Source: Gonocerus acuteangulatus
Lineage: Eukaryota; Arthropoda; Insecta; Hemiptera; Coreidae
Direction of reading: 5' to 3'
DNA: 64,000 nucleotides
Assembly: GCA_946811695.1 (NCBI GenBank)
Contig: OX328123.1
Span: 15,201,038-15,265,037, forward strand
Of this stretch, positions 1 through 11,306 are shown one piece after another. The notes under the pieces are model-generated. The model did not search any database, was not told the origin of the DNA, and saw nothing but the letters and a program-made list of their open reading frames with translations. Within the stretch, counting starts at the first letter, position 1; every line of letters begins with the position of its first letter. Position numbers and translations under genes: made by a program.

Positions 1-319
1 CGCACGGACGCAATCTTCCTCATTGTTCCGACCAACTTCTTGGGTGATTTGACTTTGAGAATTCGTATGACCTTAAGTTAAAAATATATTTTTTTTGTAT
101 TTTGTGCTTATTATAGATTAAAAGAGAATGTTTGGTAAAAAAATTAAAAAAAAATACCTATTGATTTTGAATACTAATTTTTTCAAAAGTGCCTTGTTAA
201 ATTTCTAACATTTCTGATCTTAAAAATGTAATAGTAATATCCTAGACAAAATCAGTTCTGAATTGTGAATCGCGTCGTAGTGTAAAACAATAAATAAATA
301 ATTTCGATGCTTTACCCAC

Positions 320-323
<4 letters not shown>

Positions 324-383
<60 letters not shown>
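324..383. repeat. (AT)n microsatellite
   Basis: About 60 bases of uninterrupted TA dinucleotides. It is not clearly inside a recognisable element, unlike most other AT tracts in the window. Confidence 0.95.
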
Positions 384-387
<4 letters not shown>

Positions 388-712
388 CACATAAAAACAG
401 TAATGTATCCCCGATTATTTTTTATTGCAAAAACTCTGAAAGTCTGATTATAAAAGTGATGTTAGAAGAAATAAAATGTACAAACTAAAAATAAGTCATA
501 AAATTAAAATCATAATATTGTAAAATTATTGAACCTCCTAGTGTCCTATGAACTATAAAATTAAAATAAACTGCATTACATGATTATATAATGATGTAAA
601 GTCATCAATGAGTTCGAGTTATTCTAATTATCAAGAACATCAACAAATAAATTTGGGACATTATTCAAAATGGCTGTCGATTCAAAATGGCCGTCAGAAT
701 CTGAATGGTTCA

Positions 713-879
713 GTCTAGCCAATTTCTCTTCAACAAAACTTTTGACCTTTTGACCAAATTTTAAAATTTGACTATTTTGAGTAGCCTAGGAGAAGGAGTG
801 TAGATTTGTATAACGAAAAACAGACAAACGGACAGACAAGCAGAAAAACAGACAGACACGTGATTTTTATATTTATAGA
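713..879 (-). mobile_element. Truncated Helitron, 5'-terminal part
   Basis: The segment resembles the 5' part of the Helitron at 5700-6363: a stretch like GTAGATTTGTATA, runs of ACAGACAGAC, then a TTTATATTTATAGA terminus followed by T. Read on the minus strand, the terminus is A|TC followed by TATAAA-like sequence, as in the other Helitrons here. No matching CTAG end with a flanking A was found, so it is called truncated and the left edge is approximate. Confidence 0.45.
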
Positions 880-2028
880 TGTGCCTGAATAGGCTTCTTT
901 AATTCTTTAATTGAAAATGGGAATAGAAATATAGAAGCACACGAATATCCAAATACGAAAGAAACAAATAAGGGGAAAAGAAGGAAACTTGTTAAACAAA
1001 ATTTCCTTCTATTTCTGTATTAATTTGTGTGTAATAGAGAGGGAGAGATTGAAAAGCAGACGCCTTGCCCACGTGTGACCTGAAATAGAGCAAGTATGGC
1101 TTCCAGCCCTTGGCGAGCCCTAATCCAGTTAGACTTGCTGACGCAAAACACCTACACCTTTGGCTTTTAGTTTAACATTTTAATTAGACAATTATTAATA
1201 TTAATATAGATATTACTGATATATTTAGCTGAAATAAATTTATTACTCTTAAAATAATAAAATTTACTTCAAGCTCACGTTGTACTTTATAAAGATTCCT
1301 TAAGTTCTTTACAATCCTAGGCAACCGTTTACAATAATCATCCAATAACTACACGCATTTTCTTACTGATATTATTATTCCGTTATATTGACATATGAAT
1401 AAGTACAACATTAAAAATAATGGTCATCCGTTGGCCAGATGATTCTCCAATGTGAGTTCGGAAAAAATAACCCTCATATTGACCCCCCCCCATAATTGAC
1501 CTTGAAATATTATTCAAGGTTAAAAATTTGTATTACATATTTTGAACCTACGAGTCATGAGGAAGAAAAAAATTCAATGGCACCATAGGTCAGAAATGAC
1601 CATTAACAGCTTATACAAGGGCCATTCCATTCCAATCGACAAATGGTGGTAGATTTTGATAATTTTTTTTTTTTTTTAGATGCTCTACTAGCATCCCCTT
1701 ACGCAAAAATACCTCGCTTAAATTTTTTAAAAAAGTATCTTCTATTATAATAAATTATAAGTAGGTATATTGAAAAAAGAGCCTCTCAGCGGCAATCATT
1801 GGAGGACCATAACTCATATTTTACAATAGACAGGAATGCCTTCTTGAGGTCATTCTCGAAGTTCATCAAGTGCTCTTTGCCATAAGATTTCAACCAATCG
1901 TTGAAATTACTCATTGGGGATTTCACAGGTCATGTATGAATTTCATGAAACAGCCAGTCCTCGAGTACCTCTCAGAATACAGGATAGAATAATTTCCCTC
2001 GCTCGTGGGCAGAAAAAAAGGATTCTCC

Positions 2029-2063
<35 letters not shown>

Positions 2064-2117
2064 AAGTTATAAGTAATTCATTTCTTAAATAAACCACGAA
2101 TAATCCTGCAGAATTTA
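880..2117. other. Gene-free AT-rich stretch
   Basis: No coding or repeat signature that I recognise. It contains a C-run near 1484, a T-run near 1667 and an A-run at 2031-2060. The segment around 1060-1150 is less AT-rich than its surroundings, but I could not assign it. Confidence 0.6.
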
Positions 2118-2733
2118 TTTATTAGGAGATCACCAAGGTCTTATCTACCTCAACTAACATGTTTATTAGGAGATCACCAAGGTCTTATCTACATCAACTA
2201 ACATGTTTATTAGGAGATCACCAAGGTCTTATCTACCTCAACTAACATGTTTATTAGGAGATCACCAAGGTCTTATCTACATCAACTAACATGTTTATTA
2301 GGAGATCACCAAGGTCTTATCTACATCAACTAACATGTTTATTAGGAGATCACCAAGGTCTTATCTACATCAACTAACATGTTTATTAGGAGATCACCAA
2401 GGTCTTATCTACATCAACTAACATGTTTATTAGGAGATCACCAAGGTCTTATCTACATCAACTAACATGTTTATTAGGAGATCACCAAGGTCTTATCTAC
2501 ATCAACTAACATGTTTATTAGGAGATCACCAAGGTCTTATCTACATCAACTAACATGTTTATTAGGAGATCACCAAGGTCTTATCTACATCAACTAACAT
2601 GTTTATTAGGAGATCACCAAGGTCTTATCTACATCAACTAACATGTTTATTAGGAGATCACCAAGGTCTTATCTACATCAACTAACATGTTTATTAGGAG
2701 ATCACCAAGGTCTTATCTACATCAACTAACATG
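2118..2733. repeat. 44-bp minisatellite, 14 copies
   Basis: Exactly 14 units of 44 bp (616 bases), each starting TTTATTAGGAGATCACCAAG. Units 1 and 3 read CTACCTCAAC where the others read CTACATCAAC. Near identity across units points to recent expansion or ongoing homogenisation. The array opens no long reading frame. Confidence 0.97.
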
Positions 2734-2819
2734 GGTCGAGGAAGTCTACGAGAATTTTTAAAACTATTTGTTTTATTTGTCTTTATTTGAGCTATTTTGA
2801 GGACATACTTAAAAAAATG

Positions 2820-2880
2820 CTTTGTAACTTCCTGAGGAATTCGCTTATTTCTGCTTCTCCTGCGTTACGGATCTTTGTTC
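2820..2880 (+). mobile_element. Family D 3'-end remnant
   Basis: CTGAGGAATTCGCTTATTTC followed by TGCTTCTCCTGCGTTACGGA is a diverged copy of the family D terminus (hairpin GCAG/CTGC, then a CGGACTTTTT-like tail) seen intact at 36105-36150. Confidence 0.5.
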
Positions 2881-3209
2881 CATGACTTCAGCAAGGATAT
2901 GTAGCGCGGAGAGAAAGGCTCTAGAAGAGGGAGAACCAGTAAAGGACAAAGGGTGTAAGGTTACCCGGCACTTCCTCTAACCTTGTCCGGCGGAACGCAC
3001 TCATCTACGCGTCCCGAGGTCGAACAGAGTGTCGTACCTTCACTGGACTGGAACATCTCCATCCGCACGGTCCTACTGATACCCCATGGAATAAAAAACA
3101 GATATAATTCTAGCAAATAAGGTAAAACAACAAAATAATACAGTCTCTGTTTTGGTTGAACGAACCGAACTGAAACAGAGACAACGAATTGATGTTTCAA
3201 TTAAATTGC

Positions 3210-3515
3210 ATTTCGGAGGGGGAGGGGTTACTCTAGATACAAATTACTATTTTTTTTATACGGTCCGAAATTGTTGTTACTAAATTACAACAAAATTCGA
3301 TAAATTTCATGGGTGTTAAAAGAAAAAAATAATTAAATAAATGCAGATCCATCTGAAAGGGGAGTTAAAACTGGACGGAAATTACTAATTTGCTCATACC
3401 AGGCGTAATGTCTGTTGTATTGTAACGACACTCGGCATACGTCGGGGGCACCTATAGAGAAAGATGAACTATAAAAATAAACTGAATCGGTTGATTAGAA
3501 ATTGGGGTTTATTCT
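3210..3515 (+). mobile_element. Family D internal fragment
   Basis: Carries the internal blocks of family D: a G-rich run followed by GTTACTC, then AATTACTAATTTGCTCATAC, a TGTATTGTAACGA block, and AAAAATAAACTGAATCGGTT. The same order occurs at 35690-35815 and 61970-62090. Confidence 0.65.
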
Positions 3516-3525
3516 TACTTTAGTA

Positions 3526-4226
3526 TAATACCATCCAAGGTGAGGAATAACCCTTCAAAGCTCAAAAAACAGTAAATGCTAATAAATCTAGAAAATTAAC
3601 TGAATCCATTTATATAACAAAAAATATCAATAGAACCATTAATTTCAAAACAGATGTTAAAGGTATAGGACAACATTATGTTGACATATTAAATAATATT
3701 AATTTCTGATGACATTGTAATAGATTCCTTTTACAGTTTAAATATCTTGGTTACATACCTCAGTGTATTTTATATTAAATATTTTAATAAAAATAATGTT
3801 AAGTAATGATTAATCAAAATATCTGTGATATGTCACACATAAATTATCATACATTTTAATAAATTGAAATTTAATATTTTAGTGTAAATTTAGTTATAAA
3901 AAAATAACTATGTATGTTGATAAGGCCTAAGTATGTTGATAAGGTCTTCTAATATGGCTGTGATTTTATGACGTTTAAATGTAACATTATTTATTGACAG
4001 GACATGGTTAGTTTAAAATTAAGGAAATAAAATGTATTAATTGTTTGAAGATGATATAACATCTTGGTTAATGGTAATTTATAAAGCGTGTTTTCTGCAG
4101 TATTTAGTAATTAACACACTATTTTAGATTTCCTGAAGATGGACGAATTGTCCGAAACGTTGTGATGATAAAATAAAAGTATTTATTTGAGTTTTGAAGG
4201 GTTATTCCTCACCTTGGTTGGTATTA
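3526..4226. mobile_element. TIR element with hammerhead-like motif
   Basis: About 700 bp bounded by inverted repeats of roughly 40 bases. The left arm runs TAATACCAT then CCAAGGTGAGGAATAACCC; the right arm is its reverse complement and ends in TGGTATTA. The interior is AT-rich with no ORF. A hammerhead-like motif lies at 4133-4161, just inside the right arm. A second palindromic copy of the same arms, with almost no interior, lies at 61334-61430. The sequence right of both copies (AATACCCTTC...TTCATCAA) is also similar, so the true element may be larger than the arms. It could be a Penelope-like terminal repeat rather than a DNA transposon. Confidence 0.65.
4133..4161 (+). ncRNA. Hammerhead ribozyme-like motif (ACGU type)
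   Basis: CTGAAGA (core box 1), one unpaired T, stem II GGAC/GTCC with loop GAATT, then GAAACGTT (core box 2 with ACGT as a self-complementary stem III and T as the cleavage-site base). Stem I is weak, with one clear pair next to the core. The extra base before stem II occurs in all copies in this window. Activity is inferred, not shown. Confidence 0.6.
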
Positions 4227-4663
4227 TTAACGAATACCCTTCACCTATTCATCAAAATGACTTTAGTATGTTCAAATTGAATTCAGCCGCTAATCCAGCA
4301 TCGCAGTATAGTACCTGGCGCACACTCCAGAAGAATAGTAGCTAAAAAATCAATAATTTATATTTATTTTTTAACAGCTGCTCAATGAAAATATAAAAAG
4401 GTCAAAACTATTTTTTTTTTTTTTTATTTATATAGTTAAAATTAAATCAGGTCTGGAAATTATTGAGAAATTCAGAGTACACTTTCCACCAGCGTTCACC
4501 TTCTGAGAAATGTGCTGAGTTATTCAGCTGTTGCGTTTTGTTATTTATCTTGCGGAATAAAATGAAAGTTCATATTGAAAGCCAGATAGTTAGCCGTTGA
4601 CGTGAAAAAATGTCAAGGAATCGTCGGGACTTGGCTGGCAGAAAACGTCGGATTTTTCTTAAA

Positions 4664-4698
4664 AACGTTTCGGCATGGTCTTTGACAGCATTTTTCAG
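4664..4698 (-). ncRNA. Decayed hammerhead-like motif
   Basis: On the minus strand: CTGAAAA, a poorly paired middle, then GCCGAAACGTTT. Core box 1 has lost its G. Related motifs are at 30303-30334 and near 63583; in all three the flank contains a variant of GTTTYGGCATGRTCTTTG on the plus strand. Confidence 0.4.
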
Positions 4699-5437
4699 CA
4701 ACAAATGCCTAGGGATTGGATACGATTACTTTTAGGTGGATTTAAAAATTATCTCTATCTTCTGATACAATAAGACAGCAGCTCTGGTCACTTCAATAGT
4801 GGAATTACAGCAACTAAACCACTGTGTGAGGTCCACTATTGACTTTCCATCTCCGTAACGCCAATCCCTGCTCTTAAAAACTGATAAATACAATGGCGTA
4901 ATGAGCCTCGCGCACAAATATTTCGTCAAAAATGACACGCCGTTCTACCATCCATTAAAATGTGTAGCTTCTTCAGCTATACTGACGATGATGCTTTAAC
5001 AGAAACAGAGCCAGAAGACAACTGCGTTTTGCATAAATTACAATTTTATTGTATTTCCCATTTTTTGTTGGTATTTCCATATGAGATTCCTAAATTAAAA
5101 CTGTGATTATTTATTTATTTACTGATTTCCGCTTCTTCGGCGATAACACAACGATCAGAAACAAAAATTTGATTAAAAGCAAATTTTGTTCATTTCAGTT
5201 GAAAAAGTTCTACATTTTATAGAATGTGGCGCAGTAAGGAGGCAGCTCCAAATTTAACCTCACACCACCACTCCAAAAAGAGTGGTTGTGGTCCTTACTT
5301 ACAGTCATAAGTAGGTCATTAAAAAACTAAATTTTAAAACGTTTTTTTCTTAATTTGCCAAAAATGTGAAAAAAAGGACCTGCCTCCTTATTGCTGCAAT
5401 TACAGTAGTCCTTAACATAACTAAACATAAGATGCCT

Positions 5438-5625
5438 CTGATGATGAAACTGAACAGGTCCGAAACGCCAAAAATATAAGTTAATGTTTCTAACAACTTT
5501 GGACAGCAACTCCAGCCAGTTACTTCAAGAATCTATTCATACTTCCCCACCATCATCTTCAACTTAGAAGGATTTCTTCTGAAATTCTGTCCTTCTCTCC
5601 TAGCCGAATCCCAACCAATCCTTGA
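5438..5625. mobile_element. Repeat fragment with decayed hammerhead-like motif
   Basis: CTGATGA at 5438-5444 and CAGGTCCGAAACGCC near 5454-5468 (plus strand) keep both core boxes, but the left strand of stem II no longer pairs. The adjoining 5505-5625, read in reverse, matches 37950-38060: both contain AAGTTGAAGATGA, then AACT-GC-GGAGTTGCT-like sequence. This is an interspersed family of at least two copies and unknown class. Confidence 0.45.
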
Positions 5626-5699
5626 AAAATGAACATTGTAAAAAGATTGTTTTAAATTAGAAAAACAACTCGATTATTTACTGTAATAATTATTTTATA

Positions 5700-6363
5700 C
5701 TAGCCGTTACCCGGCGTGCCATGCTACACCTACTTTCAGCATATAGAAAAGCCTAAATAAATTAGAAACCAAATAAGTATTATTAAAATCTAATAACACG
5801 AATCTGTAACTGTTATGAACCCGTGGCCTCCTAACTGTGAGTCCTAGACGACTTTGACCTAACCTATAACACCCCCGTATCAAGACATACATGTATACCA
5901 AGTTTCGTAAAAAATGGTTTAACGGTGTGGATTTGTATAAGGGACAAACATACAGACAGAGAGCTGGTAGATTTTTTTGACCTAGCCTACGGCACTCCCC
6001 AGATTAAGATCTACCTGTGTACCGAGTTTAGTCAAAATCGGACGAACGGTGTGGATCTGTAAAAGGGACAAACATACAGACAGACAGCTATAACACGTTT
6101 TTGACTTAGCCTACGACACTCCCCAGATTAAGATCTACATGTGTACCGAGTTTAGTCAAAATCGGACGAACGGTGTGGATTTGTATAAGGGACAAACATA
6201 CAGACAGACAGCTGGTAGACGTTTTTGACCTAGCCTAGGAGATTTCTCGTATCAAGACCTACCATTATTCCAAGTTTGGTCAAAATCGGTCAAACGGTGT
6301 AGATTTGTATATGGAACAAACAAACAGAAAAACAGACAGATACGTGGTTTTTATATATATAGA
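5700..6363 (-). mobile_element. Non-autonomous Helitron 1
   Basis: On the minus strand it starts TCTATATATATAAA (6363 downward) and ends CCGGGTAACGGCTAG at 5700. It is flanked by A (5699) and T (6364), the host A|T target expected for Helitrons, with no target duplication. It carries four 123-bp internal units and no ORF. A second Helitron starts five bases beyond its 5' end. Confidence 0.8.
5820..6340. repeat. 123-bp tandem units inside Helitron 1
   Basis: The block GGTGTGGATTTGTATAAGGG recurs near 5925, 6048, 6171 and 6294, each time 123 bases apart. Each copy is followed by ACAAACATACAGACAGA and preceded by TTTAGTCAAAATCGGACGAA-like sequence. Units differ by scattered substitutions. Confidence 0.85.
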
Positions 6364-6368
6364 TAACA

Positions 6369-7787
6369 CTAGCTGACCCGGCGAACTTCGTACCACCTAA
6401 CAGTCAATTCTTTAATTTTTTTTAATACTTATTCTGCTATTTGGGACACCCGGACGGCTAGTAAGATAAAAAAAAAAGAAAAAAAACTTAATAAGTCGGC
6501 AATTAAATAAAAATTATAACACACTAAAATTCTTTTAATAGTAACTAAAAAATCACAATCAAAATTACAATATCAGATTTCTTATTATGATACCAACTTA
6601 TTATATTTCATTTTATTTTTACTTATTCTAAATTAAGTTTCACTTTTATTGTAGTACTTAATGGTACACGATATTTTTTGTTTAATTACCTGACGCGTAA
6701 ATAAACAGAGCAGATGGTTTTCCAACATGGGAACAGGCAATATACAATTGACCATGCGAGAAACATGGGTTTTCTAGATTAATACCACAAACACTTAATG
6801 ACTGCCACTGGGATTTGTTTATAGTCAAACTGAGTTCATAAGTCCAAGAGCAACACAGCTGCAGGCACTTTAATGAATTCACAGCAGCTCGAGTCAATCT
6901 TGCACCATTATTAGTCGAATGTCGCGCTTCGCGGGTCTGTCTTAACCGAATTCTTTCACGTTCATTGCGATCTTCACGTTCCTGGGCAGTGCAATTAGAT
7001 TGATAATTAATTTGATGCGTTGCATTTCGGGTTCTTCTGCCTAAATTTGTCCGCCGCCTTATAGGAGGCATATTTAGTAAGTCACAAACACACAAAACTT
7101 TAGTAAATTTATAGAAATTTGAGGCTTTTAGATTTAGTAATACTATAGATGCACAGCAAAGAGATTTTTACATTTTACCACAGACAATTTACATTTTCCC
7201 ATAGTCAATTTGTTTTTTATTAATGTTACCATCGAATAAATATTGACAAATATTGACATTAATATTTATACGATACTAATGTCACTCAATTGTTTTGCCT
7301 TCCCAGAACCCCTCCACTAACACTTTATGGTATGGTATTAAAGTTCAAATTGACCTTTGAGTATTATTACGAATCTTTTGTATGGGAATATAGAAAAGTG
7401 GGGTCTTTTTTACTTCGTTAATGCAAATATAAATAAATTTAAATTGCATTATTAACATGTTATTCTAATGTCACCTAGCGATTACATGTTCTTATTTATT
7501 TATTTTTTTTGCTTATACACAAATAACCAAATACGTTAACTGTTAAAAATATTTTAATTGAGAACATATGTTTTTATTGAAAAATGAATTTGCGTTAAGG
7601 AAGTGAAAAAGACCCGAAAAGTGTTGTTGTTAAACTTTTTCAGGCAATTTTTTTTAATTTTTCTCTCCGTAAGAACCATCCTCGTACTTCATGGAATATT
7701 ATAAAAAAAGAATTAGCGAAATCTGTTCAGTTGTTCTCGAGATTTGCGCTTACCAACACATTTAGCTATTCATTTTTATATAATAGA
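6369..7787 (-). mobile_element. Helitron 2, internally deleted
   Basis: The minus strand begins TCTATTATATAAAA (7787 downward) and ends GTTCGCCGGGTCAGCTAG at 6369, flanked by A (6368) and T (7788). Its 1.4 kb contains the fused Rep/helicase ORF remnant at 6682-7095. The 3' end is nearly identical to that of Helitron 3 (32811-33292), so they are one family; Helitron 3 would be a shorter derivative. An autonomous Helitron protein exceeds 1,000 residues, so this copy is defective. Confidence 0.85.
6682..7095 (-). pseudogene. Helitron Rep/helicase, N- and C-terminus fused by deletion
   Basis: An intact 137-codon frame, but only the two ends of a Helitron transposase. The likely original start is the second methionine (codon 9, MPPIRRR), because Helitron proteins typically begin with a basic RRR-NLGRRTRNA segment and an arginine/glutamate-rich helix like the one at residues 10-60. 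From about residue 90 the sequence changes to the end of the PIF1-like helicase: TINKSQWQSLSVCGINLENP, then CFSHGQLYIACSHVGKPS. Family members read SQGQ and ACSRV here, so Q-W-Q and H replace conserved residues. The HUH nuclease and the helicase Walker motifs are missing. Known Helitron proteins nick and roll-replicate the element; this fusion cannot. It lies wholly inside Helitron 2 on the same strand. Confidence 0.8.
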
Positions 7788-8978
7788 TAGCAAATAATAT
7801 TTGAAAAACAAGATACGTTATAAAACCGCTTGCGCAGTAATACTGCGTAGTATGCAAAATTACGGAGGTAGTTCGATTGAAGGTTACTATTGCTTTGCGA
7901 ATACAACAAAAAGTCATGTTTTCCGCATTTGAAGGACATGAAACGTCAGTACTCACATGTCGGATGGTATTTAAACGCCAAGGACAATCTGGTTCAATTG
8001 TTATATACGCAGAAGCTGCATAACTAAGCAATGGACTTAAAATTCTGTTAGTAATATAAATAACTGAGAAATAAATATAAAAAAATTACCTGTTTTAAAT
8101 TTTTACCCACCAGCTGACTCAATCTAAAACACACTTTTTCTGATAAGTATCTCACTTCTTATTTTCGAATACTATATAGTCGCTTTTTTCGTCTAATAAA
8201 AACAAAATTATATTTTTTATCAAGGATTGACGCTATTATTAAAAAAAAAAAAAATTAGATTCTGGGTAAACCCTCACGCAGAATGGACCGATTACTCCAA
8301 TGAGAAACCAAATTATTACCAAATCAAGGCATTTTTCTCTGATAATTAGTATAAACAAAAATAATATTAAAAAGGAGTAAAAAATAGGTTGGAACAAAAT
8401 AGGTTTAAATTTTGAAGTAACCTTCAGGCTTTAATATTTGTGTAAAGATCTGTTAAAATTCTTGTATATTCAACTTCTTTAAAGAAAGTTTTTCATTGGT
8501 CAATCTGACATTTGAGAGATTTATTAAGGCATTTCGTTTTTATTTTTTGACCTTTTCCTAATATTAAGATACTAAAAATGGTATGAAGTTTATTATTATC
8601 ATTGTCTTAAAAACGATTTGTGAGCAGGAAAATATTTCTTTCAGATTTATACATTAAAAAAATACAGCAAATACATATCGTTCCTACCATGTCGAACTGT
8701 CGAATGTGGAAAATCTCTTTTTTTCAGATTCCAGACTTTGCTCTTATACGATACGGCTTGTCGCATGTTGTCCCAACTCTAACCCCTTTAGAATAGCCGA
8801 AATAAAGTATCAAATAAGACAATATTTCAATATTTTGTCAATGTATCGAATATCATCGTTCGCTAGTCAACTCCTATTTTCATATTCGATTGTTCGACAT
8901 AGTAGGGACGATATAATCTCAAACTGTCAATAAGTCGATCTTGAAAGATTGTTTCAATTTTGTTGACATATTATAAAA
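7788..8978. other. Mostly unassigned, with a family D end
   Basis: 8006-8230 holds a minus-strand family D end (AGAAGCTGCATAACTAAGC and the following AT-rich segment, similar to 9240-9370). From 8230 to 8978 I recognise only A-runs and AT-rich sequence, and no gene. Confidence 0.5.
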
Positions 8979-9046
8979 ATTCCGGCACGCAGGAGCAGCA
9001 TAACCAAGAATATTCCGAAGAGTTTCTTAGCTAACACGACATTGAA

Positions 9047-9158
9047 GCCAACGGCCATACCCACGTTGATTGCACCGGTTACCGTAGATCACCGAAGTTA
9101 AGCAACGTCAGGCGTGGTCAGTACCTGAATGGGTGACCGACTACGTGCTGTTGGCATT
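9047..9158 (+). pseudogene. 5S rRNA-like sequence (SINE head)
   Basis: 112 bases colinear with animal 5S rRNA, starting GCCAACGGCCATACCCACGT and ending CTACGTGCTGTTGGCATT. The box A region CCGAAGTTAAGCAACGTC and the box C region GTACCTGAATGGGTGACCG are recognisable. About nine bases after GGGTGACCG (normally CTTGGGAAC-like) are missing, which would remove part of the arm IV/V region. Because of this deletion and the SINE tail that follows, it is not called a functional 5S gene. Confidence 0.85.
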
Positions 9159-9237
9159 ATAAAATGGTGGAAACCTGTAGATAGCCCGGCGCTAATAGCC
9201 AAATAGTTGATGCGCCGTTAAAAACGAAAAATAAAAC
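9047..9237 (+). mobile_element. 5S rRNA-headed SINE
   Basis: The head is 5S rRNA (9047-9158). The tail at 9186-9220 (CCGGCGCTAATAGCC ... GATGCGCCGTTAAAAA) is the same tail found on the tRNA-headed SINEs at 11110-11305 and 33374-33576. In this design, the 5S internal promoter would drive RNA polymerase III transcription and the shared tail would be the site recognised by a LINE reverse transcriptase; these roles are known for SINE3-type elements and inferred here. The tail can fold through GGCGC/GCGCC. Target duplications are unclear. Confidence 0.8.
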
Positions 9238-9239
9238 AC

Positions 9240-9780
9240 GATAACTAACTGAAAAATAACTATAAGATTTTTCCTGTTTTTTACGAGCTGGCTAAATCGA
9301 ACACTTTCTCTGGCAAATAACTCGCTCTTTATTTTCGAATACTCTGTAGCCTTTTTCGCTGAATGAAAAAAAAAGATTGTTTGATGTTATTTTTCTTCGC
9401 TGGAAATCATATCGATTTAATGGAACGGCTTGTACTTTCAGAAGTGCTACTGCTTAATAGTAGTCGACAAGACGCACCGCTGAAGAAAGAAGCTGCTCTA
9501 TCAAAATAAATATATAAAAAAAAGTAAATACATAATTATAAGTTGTTTTTGTTATATATTTGTAATGAACTGATGACTCAATTATTAGTTTATAATTTTA
9601 CTCCAAAGCAAACCGCGACACCGGATGGACAGATTTTGGTCCTTTTCACGATTTTGTCATTCGTTGGACCTAATGTTTACGGAGTTAAACTGCAAGAAAA
9701 ACAATTACGGCAGTTAATGGTAAATTGATGATTTGGTTCCAGAGCAAAACCCCTCTCATAATGGACCGAATTTGATTCTT
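9240..9780. other. AT-rich stretch without a recognised gene
   Basis: Apart from the family D segment to about 9375, I see nothing assignable. The short open frame at 9543-9728 has no recognisable motif. Confidence 0.5.
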
Positions 9781-10546
9781 TTCATAAAAAAGTCTGTCTC
9801 GCAGGACTGCATCATCTTAGCGCGGTTCCGTTCATATCCCTAGTCTAATTTGGAAAGATTAAAATAGAAGCAGTTATTATTTTGGTTCCACCAGTCTTTT
9901 TTTTTTTAATTAATTATTATAATGGCGTGTCAACCCTTAAGGTCACTAACGCCATTCCTGTGAGTAGTAAAGTCTTGAAAGGTCATGATTTGCAATCTTA
10001 CCTGGAAGGGTCTGCTACACTAGAAACGGACCCGCTAGTGACAAGGTCTTGGAATCTTGGAAACCCATATCTCTAACATTAAATTGTTTTTCCTATTTTT
10101 CTTAACTTAAGTAAAAGTATACAAAGTTACCAAAACTTTTTATGTCTGTTAATAAAATATTTTATTCTAACCCTTCCTAAACTCCAAACGTAACAAAAAT
10201 TTCAACATATTAGTTTTAATGAAAGTAGAACATGCAGAAAATGTTTCAACTGAATCCCATGATTCTAAGTACCCAAACCAAAAACGGTATTCAAAAACTA
10301 TCTTTCCAATTTTCTCGAAAACGGTTAAAGCTATCGCCTTGAAAATGGTTTCATTCGTTTTCCTAGCCCAAGAAGCCTTTAAAACGAGTACTTACAAGCT
10401 TATGAACTCAATTTCGCCCCAAACGCCATCTTCCAGTGGGCGGATTCTGCTGGTTAACGAACTTGACCTTTTAAATTGGACGACGGATTTTTGTACCAAA
10501 TTTCATCACAATCGGACCATTAGGGAAGCCAGAAATGAGCGAACAG

Positions 10547-10612
<66 letters not shown>

Positions 10613-10616
10613 ATAT

Positions 10617-10701
<85 letters not shown>

Positions 10702-10865
10702 TATATATATATATATATACAAATTTCAACCACCGTTATTTTCGGTCTCTAGGGGTTCTGAAACGCGAAATTTTCTAGTCGGCACTTTCGGATTGTTTCA
10801 TTGCATCAACCTTATAAGCGGGGTTCCTCCCTATGGGGTAGGGAGGAACCCCGCTAAAAAGGATT
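9781..10865 (-). mobile_element. Family C (HINE-like) element
   Basis: Read on the minus strand: 5' TTTTTAGCGGGGTTCCTCCC with a GGTTCCTCCC/GGGAGGAACC hairpin (10820-10860), the block ending at 10730, (AT)n at 10547-10720, a long AT-rich body, then GGAACCGCGCT (9820 region), hairpin GCAG/CTGC and AGACTTTTTT at 9781. The design matches the plus-strand copies at 17950-19488 and 31482-32449. The 177-codon open frame across it is produced partly by the AT tract and is not a gene. Confidence 0.75.
10547..10720. repeat. Compound (AT)n tract in a family C element
   Basis: Two long TA runs separated by a short AAATAAATATATACATACAT segment. It lies at the internal position where other family C copies also have (AT)n. 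Confidence 0.95.
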
Positions 10866-11109
10866 TCATTACTTGTGTGCTTTGCATACCGTGTTTTATT
10901 GTAGTATTACAAACATTTTGACCGTTAAGTGCATAATGAAGCAATATGAAATAGTTAAAAAATAAAACAAAAATTAAAATTAAATAAAAAATTAAAATTA
11001 AATAAAAAATATAACACGACTAAGATGTCCTTAATGTAATAAGCACAGGGAACTTTGGAACTTTTTATGCAATTTATTCATTAATCAAAACTTAACAATA
11101 ATTTCTTTA

Positions 11110-11270
11110 GGGGTCTCCCGTGGTCTAATGGCTAGCGCCTTGGATTCATAAGCGGGAGATGGTGGGTTCGATTCCCAACCTCCGGCAGGAATTTTATCAT
11201 CCCACGGCTCGCTGGTAAAATTCCTCGCTGCACCCTGGATGCCGGCGCTAATGCCCTATATGTATGCGCC

Positions 11271-11305
<35 letters not shown>
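11110..11305 (+). mobile_element. tRNA-headed SINE (type I) with 13-bp TSD
   Basis: The head reads GGGGTCTCCCGTGGTCTAAT then GGCTAGCGCC (box A region) and GGTGGGTTCGATTCCC (box B), about 70 bases as in a tRNA. A body with AGGAATTTTATCATCCCACG follows, then the shared tail GCCGGCGCTAATGCCC ... TATGCGCCGT and an A-run. The 13-bp duplication AATAATTTCTTTA flanks it at 11097-11109 and 11306-11318, which fixes both ends and shows insertion by target-primed reverse transcription. The parent tRNA is not certain. Confidence 0.93.

Positions 11306-11306
<1 letters not shown>

Larger units (their letters stand above)
8979..9375 (-). mobile_element. Family D 3'-end copy carrying a nested SINE
   Basis: The minus-strand terminus reads GGTTATGCTGCTCCTGCG then GCCGGAATTTTT at 8979-9005, a diverged family D end. 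The segment right of the nested SINE (9240-9375) matches 8060-8230 in order: AACTGA-AAATAA, CAGCTG-like, TTATTTTCGAATACT and a TTTTTCG stretch. This shows the SINE interrupted one older repeat. Confidence 0.55.

Noticed and set aside
2118..2733. CRISPR-like array
   Set aside because: The 44-bp units are contiguous, with no unique spacers, in a eukaryotic context.
2961..3200. 79-residue minus-strand ORF in a GC-richer patch
   Set aside because: No motif recognised; its C-terminal half only reflects local GC content, and it runs up to a family D fragment.
9047..9158. Functional 5S rRNA gene
   Set aside because: About nine conserved bases are missing and a SINE tail follows directly, so it is called a SINE head.
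10219..10752. 177-residue open frame with long tyrosine/isoleucine runs
   Set aside because: The runs are translated (AT)n; the rest is family C non-coding sequence that is not open in other copies.
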